From assembly GCF_036370855.1 (NCBI RefSeq), contig NC_088106.1:30034001-30098000 (forward strand): a stretch of DNA of 64,000 bases, read 5' to 3'. The position numbers and the translations under genes are program-made. Shown here piece after piece: positions 13,898-22,440 of this stretch. Under the pieces are notes generated by a model. That model was given only the letters and a program-made list of their open reading frames with translations. It was not told the origin of the DNA and searched no databases. Numbering within the stretch: position 1 is the stretch's first letter; each line of letters begins with the position of its first letter. Origin of the DNA: Dromaius novaehollandiae (taxonomy: Eukaryota > Chordata > Aves > Casuariiformes > Dromaiidae).

Positions 13898-13919
13898 GCT
13901 CGATCCTGCAAGATCGAGC
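13898..13919. repeat. Perfect 8-bp inverted repeat (hairpin)
   Basis: GCTCGATC at 13898-13905 is the exact reverse complement of GATCGAGC at 13912-13919, with a six-base spacer. Nothing nearby suggests an RNA gene, and I assign no function. Confidence 0.6.
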
Positions 13920-15157
13920 AGATCCTCTCACCTGCAGGAACTCCTGACTCCCTGGTACCAAAAGGCCTTGGGGTCATAGTGAGCCTGGGAGTGAGGAACT
14001 GGGCCAGGCCAGTGGAGGTGTTAGATGAGTCTTGCCTAAAACTTGTCCTTGCTTCACCTCTTCAGGTGAGTCCTATTGGTCTCAAACCCTATCTAGGACT
14101 GAGCAAAACCTATCTGGGACTATCTGCCTGCAGCAGAACCAGTTTTTCTCTGTCCATCGGTCTCCTAGCTGTCCTTCTTGCCTTCAGAAGTCCCTTTGTG
14201 GGCTCCAAAGAGTCTGGGTGTCTTCATCAGGTAGCTGGGCTTCAAAGGAGCCTCTGTGACCACCTAATTGCCACCATGATGGCAAAAAATGAGCTAGAAC
14301 TGTGCATTTGTCAGAAGTATAATCCAGGTGCTGCCTACATTCTTCACTTGTGCAAAAATATACATGCCACTTTCTGTCCTTATAGTTGCCTCTCTCTGGT
14401 ACTTCTGCAACCCCTGTCACTGCAGGATCCGAGTCCCTCTCAGCCTTCAGGATAAGGATTGAGGTGTGAGCAGACTGGAGGTGGACTGAGAAAAACAGAT
14501 GTAGGTGCCCACAGACTGATGCTCCCTTTGGCTGAGACATCCAAAACAGTGATCGCTATCTCACCCTTCATCGGCACTCATGGCTCCTGAGCCACCTAAG
14601 GCCATAAGCACGTCAGGATTTGACAGTGAAATCACCTGGACACCTGCTGCTCCTCAATGGGCACCCAATGATGCAATGACATGGTACTTGGGAGCCATTT
14701 GCTGTAACAGCCTGCCCCAGGAGAGGGTATGGTGGTCCTTGCCTGAACAGGGCTAGACAGCCTTGCCTTGTTCTCTCCACTCTTGCGCTTGACCGTCTCA
14801 TTTCTGCAAACCCAGCTACTGTGTACCTGCGCCATGAGACGTAGGCCTTCTTCAAGGCACATCAAGTACCTTCTTTATTCCCCTCCTTTATTCCCTTTGG
14901 TTGGAGGTAAGGAGGTGGGGAGAGGAGGGACCCGAGCACCTGCACCCTGCATAGGACAGAGCCTCACTGTGCCTTGACCCCCTCACCAGCCTTGTCCTGA
15001 AGAGGAAAGGTGTGAGCCTCAGCACTGGCTTGGAGGCAAAGCCACCTTCCACCTTCATAACTATGCTGTCTGAAACCCTGTCGTGTCATTTCCCAGTCCT
15101 GATAAGCAGTAACCCCGACGTTAACATTTTGCTCTTTGTTGTCTCTCCTTAGCATAC

Positions 15158-15322
15158 ATGTCTGAGGCACGACTCCAAAGGCCAAAGGAAAGCAAGAATG
15201 ATGAAGAAAATCCAGATATGCCTCTGCTTCTTCTTTGTCTCTGGCATTTTGTACGAGATATCCCTGCTGTCTGGCTGCATCTTCTCCTGTATTCCTCTGT
15301 CCAAGCACTTCCTGACACCTGA
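15158..15322 (+). other. Possible uORF overlapping the A4GNT start
   Basis: If the acceptor ending at 15152 (TCTCTCCTTAG) is used, the mRNA carries an ATG at 15158 that opens 54 codons and stops at 15320-15322. It is 40 bases upstream of, and in another frame from, the A4GNT ATG, and overlaps the coding region by 125 bases. Its start context is weak (T at -3, T at +4), whereas the A4GNT ATG has A at -3, so leaky scanning is likely. Any damping effect on translation is inference. Confidence 0.35.
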
Positions 15323-15602
15323 GCAGGTTCTGAGCCTCGGCAAAAGCATCATCTTTCTGGAGACCACGGAGCGCCTGGAGCCCCCTCCGCTGGTTTCCTG
15401 CTCTGTGGAATCTGCTGCCAGGATTTACCCTGACAGACCCGTCATCCTCTTCATGAAAGGACTTAATAACGAAACGGCGTTGGACTCAGACTTCAGCTAC
15501 ACCGCCTTCTCGCTTTTATCATCTATGAACAATGTCTTCATTTTCCCCCTCCAGATGGAAACTCTCTTCAAGGACACCCCTCTGCTCCAATGGTACAACC
15601 AG
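15198..15602 (+). CDS. A4GNT: A4GNT coding exon 1
   Basis: It encodes residues 1-135: cytosolic tail, membrane anchor, stem and the first part of the catalytic domain, ending in TPLLQWYNQ. An acceptor-like TCTCTCCTTAG ends at 15152, so about 45 bases of 5' UTR probably belong to the same exon. The donor is CAG|GTAAGA, phase 0. Confidence 0.95.
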
Positions 15603-17153
15603 GTAAGAGTTATGATTGGGGAAAAGTAGCTCTGAAGCAGGCTTAAAACGAACGGAGGAGAACGGGCATAGAAGGTTTGCCCAACTATATGAAATTGCAG
15701 TTGCTTTCGTTTTGTGTGGTTCAGAATAGAACCATTTTTGCCACATGTTGCAATACATTCATCTATCTTTTTACTGAACACTTCATCAATATTTTTTCAC
15801 TATCTGGGGAATCAGATCTTTGGCAAACACAACACTGGCAAAAATAGACTGCATACGTATTTTGATAAAACATCGGTTAATCATCTTATTCAACAGACAC
15901 TTGTTTAACAAAATGTGCTGTCCAAGTCATCTGTGTGCTTGTTAATGCTGCCACACACTGATAAAGCCTGTGCTAGATTAGATGGGAGAGAGATTTCAGT
16001 TTTCATAAAGACAATGGGCAAAACCACGGGTGGGAGCTTTCAAGCTCCACCCGGAAAATAAGCTCTTTGCAAATGGCTTGGAAAGGTTGTTCTGCTCCAT
16101 CTCTGGGCAGGGCAAGCAGTGAAGGCACGCTTTCTTCAAGCTCTTGCAACTCCCAAGAAAAATTTACACCGAATAGTAACAAAGCCAGTGAAAGCCCTTC
16201 AGCCTATTTCAAAGAGCTGTGAGTGATGAGGCAGCGAGTGCCTTAAATGGGTTGTGTCACACTGAAATAGCAGCCCGTGATTCATAGCATTATTGATTTA
16301 ACATTTTGAGTTTCCTCAAAAAAACCATAAAATGTTCCTACATTCATTTATATTTATAAAATCATTGTTCTGAGCTCCCCCATTATCTTATTCCAATAAA
16401 ATTTAATAGCTGTAAAGAGAAAAGGCTGCTGCTGACATTTATAGGTGTTCAGTTCAGTTTTACAGTGCAGTTAACAGGACAGGAGGAGGCAGTTAGTTCT
16501 CTGTCAGCAGGATCACCATTTCACGTCTCCAACTCTTGCAGGTAAACCCAGAGCAGGAGAAGAACTGGGTTCACATCAGCTCTGACGCCAGCAGACTGGC
16601 GCTCATTTGGAAGTATGGGGGGATCTACATGGACACGGATGTCATCTCCATCAGACCTATTCCAGAGGCAAGCTTCCTGGCGGCACAGAAATCCCAGTTC
16701 TCCAGCAATGGGATCTTTGGCTTTCCTTCCTATCACAGATTTATTTGGGACTGCATGAAGAATTTTGTTCTAAAGTACAATGGGGAAATTTGGGGCAACC
16801 AGGGGCCCCTTCTAATGACAAGGATGCTAAAAGCCATCTGTAATCTCACAGATTTTGTAGGCCTCGAGGACCACAGCTGCCAGAACATCTCCTTCTTAAA
16901 TCCCGAACGTTTCTACCCTATCCCATACCCAGCCTGGAGAAAGTACTATGAGGTGTGGGACAAAAGCCCTAATTTCAGCCACTCCTATGCGCTGCACTTG
17001 TGGAACTTCATGAACCGTAACCGGAAAGTGGTGGTCGCGGGGAGCAATACGCTGGCAGAAAAACTGTACAAAACATACTGCCCCACGACATACAGTCATT
17101 TGATTCAAAGGGCAGAAGACAGAGACTTCTCGCAGTATAAAGACTTCGCTTGA
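15198..17153 (+). CDS. A4GNT: Alpha-1,4-N-acetylglucosaminyltransferase (A4GNT), 2 exons
   Basis: The gene encodes a 338-residue type II Golgi glycosyltransferase of the A4GALT/A4GNT family (GT32 fold); the human enzyme has 340 residues. It transfers GlcNAc in alpha-1,4 linkage to beta-galactose on core 2 branched O-glycans, making the terminal GlcNAc typical of gastric gland mucin. A short cytosolic N-terminus is followed by a hydrophobic anchor (about residues 7-28), then FLETTERLEPPPLVSCSVES near 52-71. The DXD metal and sugar-nucleotide motif sits in YGGIYMDTDV (Asp166 and Asp168). NNETA and QNIS are potential N-glycosylation sites. Coding exons are 15198-15602 and 16542-17153, joined in phase 0 at a CAG|GTAAGA donor. 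Two ATGs (15198 and 15201) are adjacent, and the first is taken as the start. The frame is intact. DZIP1L follows on the same strand. Confidence 0.97.
15603..16541 (+). other. A4GNT: A4GNT intron between the coding exons
   Basis: The intron starts GTAAGAG and ends CTCTTGCAG. I see no repeat or second gene inside it. The 3' part is AT-rich. Confidence 0.9.
16542..17153 (+). CDS. A4GNT: A4GNT coding exon 2
   Basis: It encodes residues 136-338 with the DXD motif, the IWGNQGP block, the ERFYPIPYPAWRKYYEVWD block and the YALHLWN segment, all close to human A4GNT. The TGA stop is at 17151-17153. Confidence 0.96.
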   Translation, partial: VNPEQEKNWVHISSDASRLALIWKYGGIYMDTDVISIRPIPEASFLAAQKSQFSSNGIFGFPSYHRFIWDCMKNFVLKYNGEIWGNQGPLLMTRMLKAICNLTDFVGLEDHSCQNISFLNPERFYPIPYPAWRKYYEVWDKSPNFSHSYALHLWNFMNRNRKVVVAGSNTLAEKLYKTYCPTTYSHLIQRAEDRDFSQYKDFA

Positions 17154-17763
17154 CGTGACATAGGAGAGCAGGGTGATCCTTCCAGCCCTCCCTCGTCCTG
17201 GAGCTAAAACACTCTGTGACCTTTGGCATCAGCAGCCTGTTCAGTGGTAGAGGCCTTTCATAACCGCTCTCCTTGCTGTCTTAGGACACCGAGGAGCATA
17301 TACAGAATGGTCGTGGGTGTCCATCTGACACGATGCTAAGGAATCCTTTGCCTGAGTGGTTTCGGAAATTCAGTTCTGTTTTCTTATAGGTGTTTGCAAA
17401 CCAAGCCTTACTGAATCAAAGGGACTTACAGGCCTTACTGATAAGCTTTTTACAGGAAAAAGTTCCAAGGAGATGCACAGCCTCCTGGTAGGAAGTCCAG
17501 AAGCACTTCTGCACCCCTTTGCACTATTGGCAGCTATGCATTTCATGAAAGCTCACGCAGCAGGTCTTGGGCTTAACTGAGGACTCTGATGCAGGTGTAA
17601 TGGAAGTGCAGTGCAAGCGTGTAGCAGTGTATGGATGACATACGTAGCGCAAACTGCTGCTGTCTTTTCATTAAGATAGGCTCTTTTTTTCTGACACAAA
17701 CTTTACTTTACACCCTACGTTTTTGAGAGGGACCTTATAAATGTAAGTAAAAATAATATGGTT

Positions 17764-17769
17764 AATAAA
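17764..17769 (+). terminator. A4GNT: Candidate A4GNT polyadenylation signal
   Basis: AATAAA lies about 610 bases past the A4GNT stop, giving a 3' UTR of ordinary length. A second AATAAA at 18043-18048 is an alternative. No transcript evidence is available here. Confidence 0.5.
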
Positions 17770-18559
17770 TCACCAAGCCTCCGAGATTCCTTCCCCCTAC
17801 ATTCCTCTGGAAAATGATTGCTATTTTTAGAAATGCTTTTCCTCCTGTACTTTGACTTTAGCTCTTTCCAGGAAGGGGCTGCGTTTCTCCATCCTCAGGA
17901 GTCGGCTCTGTCCATCTCCCGTTATCACCTGACCTCCCCGGTACAGAAATGAGGAGTCACATTTCCCCTTTTACCCTCAGGTGAGAGGAGGTGCTGAGGC
18001 ACCAAGACGACGACAGGACTGACCCTCCAAGGTTCCCTCTGAAATAAATGGATTCCTAATACCTTTGAAAATACGGTGCAGCAGCTTGACAACAGCCCCA
18101 GTCACCCGCAGCTGGCTGTGCTACCTACGCTGCCTTCTTATCTCCCTTTTGGGTTCTCCGACGCACCACTCCCTGCCCGTGTTTCCTTTTTTACGTCTGT
18201 TCCCCTTCCCTCTTTCTGGCATTTTCCTCTCCCACACCCAGAAGGTGCCAGTCCCAGGGAGTTTGCTGGGACCCAGCTGCTGGTATTCCCATGGGCTCCT
18301 ACAGTCTCCAGCATCGCTGTGTAAATCCACCCAAACCCTTGAAAAGCCCAGCTTGCGACTCCCTTCTGAGTCTGCCTCAACAGCTGTTTATAAGCCTGGA
18401 GTTGGGAGCAGAAAGGCGGGGGCGGATTGGTAGTCCGTCATCAAATGTTTGCCATCTGTACAATGCTATCTTTTGTAAATACAGCAGCTAATGAGCATGC
18501 TGCAATCTGCAGCCTCATTTCTGCGGCTAGAAATCATAACAAGATTAACCAAAAAAGGA

Positions 18560-19067
18560 AAGCCTTCTGCACGCAGCGGGTTTGTGAGCGCTCAACGCCG
18601 CGCTGGATGCGGGGCGCGATGCTCCCTCCAGCCCCGCGTCGGCCTGAGCAGCCGTGCTGAAGGCGGCCGAACTGCAACAGCGGGAGGGCAAACGGGGCCG
18701 GACCAAGTGTTTCATGTTGTCAGAGCAACAGCGTGGCGCGGGGAGGATTTTGCCCGCTCCCTTTCGGGGGTGTGGGTTTCCCCCGCGGTGCTGCCCGCGG
18801 AGGTTCGGTTTCGCTCCGCACTACGTTAGCAGGGAAGTAGCTTTCACCTGAATGTGGCCCCGTGAGCAGCTTTTTCTGGACGGCTTTGAATCTCCCCGGG
18901 GCAGGGGGAGACGGCGGGGAGGAGTGTAGGGTTACAGCCCGGAGAGCCCTCCCCGCTTCACACACGGCTCTGGACAGCCCCTCGCGCTGCTTTGAGCCAC
19001 TTCTGACCGTCCATGTTCATCGGTCTTATCCTTGCAGACTCCCTGCAGTTGCTCCCTCTGGGAAGAA
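18560..19067 (+). promoter_or_regulatory. CpG-rich patch, possible promoter and non-coding first exon
   Basis: CpG dinucleotides are dense from about 18570 to 18960, unlike the flanks. The patch ends near a clean donor (GAAGAA|GTAAGT, GT at 19068-19069), as a non-coding first exon would. It lies downstream of A4GNT and 3.4 kb upstream of the inferred DZIP1L start exon. It could be an alternative DZIP1L promoter or the promoter of an unrecognised non-coding transcript. No TATA box was seen. Confidence 0.35.
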
Positions 19068-21728
19068 GTAAGTATTTTCTTTTTTCTGCTGCTCCTGTAG
19101 TTGGGAAAATGAAGGCAGTGTCTACGCAAGGGAGGAACGGTGCTGGGGGAAGTGTTTCCACTTGAGCTGTTTGAGGTCTCTTTTCACATTAGCTCATCAG
19201 AGAAACATTTCCGAGGCTCTGCTCGGTTACGTATTAGCTCCTCTCTCCTCTGCCTAGCGGGCTGGTCCTGCCCAGGCTGACTGCTCTCCCTTGGCTGCGA
19301 GCGCAGTCGGGACGTGTAGTAAAATGCTGGTGACACCAGCAACAAGCACAGCCGATCTCCGCGCTGCTCTCGAGCGAGGAGATTTTCCCGATATCCATCT
19401 GAAAGAGATGCTGCTGCTCAGAGGGAGTCCCGGCAGCTCTGCCGAAAGCAACATTGCTGTTGGGAAGGCCAAATTTTGGCGAGAGGAGAGGCCGAGAAAG
19501 GGAGAGAGGCGCAGGCTGCTTTCATCCAGAGCGCGGAGGAGCTAGGGAAGCTGCCCGAGCAGTTTGTACACAGAGAGCCCAGGTCTCCTGACATCTCTCT
19601 ACTCCATGGTAAGGTGTTTCCCAATGTTTGCAGACTCCCAGATAAGCAAGGGAGCAGAAGGATGCTGGCACTGGGGTGGACTGGGGCACCTTTTTTCTCT
19701 GGAGGGTGTGAAGAAGTCCATGAAAAGTTCAAAAAGGCGAGGGAGACCCCAAGGTGGAGGTGGGGAAGGGTGGAAGAAAAAGGAGGGGGAAGAGATTTCC
19801 CTGCCAGTGGCTACGGGTTACAAAGAAGAGGACCATGCAATGGCTGTTATCTGGTAGAGCAAACGCCCCGGCTTCCCCACGCTGCCTGGCTTCTGCCGGG
19901 GCCGTTGTGAAGCCAGCATCCCACCCGTGTCCCCTCCACCTCCTCGCTGTGATGACTGCCAGCATTGATGCACCAGAGCAGCGAGTCCCTGTGCCCCAGG
20001 GCTTCCTGCTTAATGCAGGACTGGAGTTTTAGGGTCACCCTTTTGCCAGCCAGCCCCCCTCAGGGAAACCAGTTTCCCTTGCAAAGAGAGGGCTGAGGTT
20101 AACTTCCCAGGGAGCCCAGGAAAGTGCTGTTCTTCAGCTTTTTCATTATGAGGGCCTGCACTATTTCAGCCCCCCTAATCTGTTTGTCAATCTAGAATAT
20201 GAAAGCTCATCACAGTTTCTGAAAGCCAGCTCTATCAGCATTTTGATGGAGCTCGTTTTTGCACAGTGGAGGGGAAATGTTGCATCTGAGCTCCTTTAGG
20301 CTATGCTGCCTGGTACTGGTTGCTACCTTTATGACGGACTCTGCCTCCCTCAAAGCTGCTGCCTTCACCACCCCCCAGGCAAAATCTTAGTCCTAGTGAA
20401 GGTCATAGCCAAATTTTCCTCGTCTGTGATGGGGAAGCCTTTTGCCAACAGCTCCTTCACACCAGCTGAAGTAAATTAACATTGCACCATGGAAGTCAAA
20501 CTGCTTTTACTGATTTACGCCAGCTGAGCCTCTGTCCTAAGCATATTAAAGTAAAAACTGAAGAGAAGATATAACTCTTTGGACCTGGGTTTCTGAGTTG
20601 CCTGATGTTGTGGTTTTATTGTGCCAATGAAAGTCCTACTGAAGCAGTGGTGGCACTGGCTTAGGCTTTATACGTGGCATCATGCATGAAAAAGTTGGAA
20701 GAAAACAGAGGGGAAAACACACCAGGCAACAGGACGATCTCTGCTACGCTGCTAAGCGACAAGGCTACGATGATGGCTGGGTTAAACGCCACTGCCTTTG
20801 GTGCGTGAAGACGTTGTTAATATTAACGAGCTTGTGCAACGGTGCCTGCCCCCAAGGGTATGCCGTAGATCGTTAGGGGACTTTAATTTGCGCTCTGGCA
20901 GCGAACAGGGCGATTGCTGGGAGGGAGGGAGCCGCAGCCAGAGCAGGGCTGGTTCCCCAGCCAGGGCTTGTCGAAAGGTTCTTACATCTCCTGCTTTTTT
21001 CCAAAGGCAACTTCCTCCTCTGCTTCACCTGCCTGTGATGGGAAGGATTTGTGTTGGAAGGGGCTCTGAGGTCAGCCGGCAGCTGGCAACCCTGCCCAGG
21101 GCAGGGTTTATAAAATTAAATATCCCCCTAGCAGTTCTGGGATCCTGGGCAAGCACCTGACTCCAGACAGCAGCAGGGAGGTGGGATGCGGGATCTCCCC
21201 TCCGTGGGCTGCCCCACGGGATAAGCCTCCTTCTAGGAGTGCTTAATTCACGCAACAAAGTCTCCCACTGCAAATTCAGCCCAGCCCTGGTATGCCGGAT
21301 TTATGCTCTGAGTGAAGCCCATCCCTATCCACTGGGAACGTATGTATGTGTTTGCAGGTATGATACTCCTCTAGGTTTTCCTACCAGGGAGCGACTCGGT
21401 ATTATGCAATCTGTACAGCTGCGGGAGGCTCGCGGCTACCTCTGCCCAACGGGAACGGTCCCATTTCCTCCTCGGGTAGCTGCAGCAGCAGCAGCGGCGA
21501 GCTGATAACCCCAGGGTAGAGGCTTTCCCTGGAGGTTTCCGTTTCACAGCGCGTGGGTAAACAGAGCGCTGCGTAGCAGCCCGCTGCCCGGACTGTGCTC
21601 ACCCGGGCCGCCGGCCAGGGCTCCAGGGTCCCAGCGGTGCGAGGGAAACCTCCTGCCCACAGCTGCAGGACCATCTGCCGTTACCTAGCAGATTCACGCA
21701 ATTTGCAGCCAGGGCTATATTTGAGCCT

Positions 21729-21788
21729 CTATATACATACATACATACATATATATATATATGTAATGTATACATATACGCACACACA
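21729..21788. repeat. TA/CATA/CA microsatellite
   Basis: Runs of CATA, TA and CACA units follow each other. It is a simple-sequence repeat, with no gene in it. Confidence 0.85.
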
Positions 21789-22309
21789 TGGAGTTTACTT
21801 TATCTGATGCAATGACTTGGGTTGTTAGACAGTACAGTGCTGCAAGTGGTATATCACTCGCAATAATAACAATAATCACCTTTTCTGGATAGAATTACTG
21901 GCTATACAAGCTGGGTAAATGGTATTTTGAAACTCCGGGTTGTGAACCTGTCATTGCTTTGAGTAAAAGCTCTGATCCTGAATATGTTTTGTAAACCGAG
22001 GAGGGGTCTTGTTGATGGGGTGTTTTTAGGTATGCAACAGAAAAGACGAAAAATGAACCAAAGCCTAAAGCAAACCCCTGGTTAAGGTCAATGCCACCTG
22101 GTTCACAGCTGCTCCCAAAGGCTTGCAGCGCTCTCAAGCCGTGTCTCCCCGCAGCATGGGGACAGCTACAGCTGATCTGCAGGGCAAGCCCTTTTTTTAG
22201 GCTAGCAGCCCTGAATCGAGGCCTTCCTGTGTCCTGCTGCATTGAGGCAAGGAAAGGGTAAGAAAGAGGAGTAAGTTTGGCAGGGAGCTAAGAAGCGCTG
22301 GTAAGACCG

Positions 22310-22440
22310 TGTGCAGCTGGGGGCTGGCGGGGCGGCGCGTTGCTGCGGTACACAGCACTCCTAGTAACGCCCGCACACCTAGTTACGCGTCCCGGCCGCG
22401 CTCGGGCTGTGCAGCAACGCAGCCCTCACCTGAAGGCATG
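22310..22440 (+). promoter_or_regulatory. DZIP1L: Probable DZIP1L promoter-proximal region and first exon
   Basis: This CpG-rich segment ends in GGCATG|GTAAGC, a strong donor directly after an ATG. It holds several RFX-type half-sites: GTTGCT (22339-22344), AGTAAC (22363-22368) and AGCAAC (22413-22418), with one more AGCAAC at 22444-22449 just inside the intron. RFX factors drive many ciliary genes through X-boxes built from such half-sites, and DZIP1L is a ciliary gene. I see no complete palindromic X-box, and the transcription start is not placed. Confidence 0.45.
22438..22440 (+). CDS. DZIP1L: DZIP1L start-codon exon (ATG only)
   Basis: The ATG sits directly on the donor GTAAGC. Joined to the acceptor ending at 23772 it yields M + [10 protein letters not shown], in frame with the rest of DZIP1L. 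The paralogue DZIP1 carries a similar MPF...YYPL N-terminus, which I recall and which argues for this start over the internal ATG at 23824. Confidence 0.72.

Larger units (their letters stand above)
5971..15152. other. Gene-poor region upstream of A4GNT
   Basis: No complete gene can be supported in these 9 kb. Open frames near 7392-8001, 9190-9989 and 13979-14455 have no recognisable family and no coherent set of splice sites. One exon-like segment (6069-6300) and one perfect hairpin (13898-13919) are listed separately. Non-coding first exons and the promoter of A4GNT should lie in the right part of this stretch, but I cannot place them. Confidence 0.5.
17790..22300. other. A4GNT-DZIP1L intergenic region
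   Basis: No protein-coding exon is supported. The stretch holds a CpG-rich patch (18560-19067, listed separately), another GC-rich part near 21400-21680 with a short CAG repeat at about 21480-21497, and an AT/CATA microsatellite at about 21729-21788. Open frames around 18065-18850 and 19291-20032 sit in GC-rich DNA and show no recognisable family. Confidence 0.5.

Noticed and set aside
13979-14455. A 158-codon plus-strand open frame
   Set aside because: No recognisable family, no supporting splice sites, and ordinary amino-acid bias for translated non-coding DNA.
1-15152. DBR1 expected next to A4GNT from human synteny
   Set aside because: No DBR1-like coding sequence was recognised. The gene is probably outside the window.
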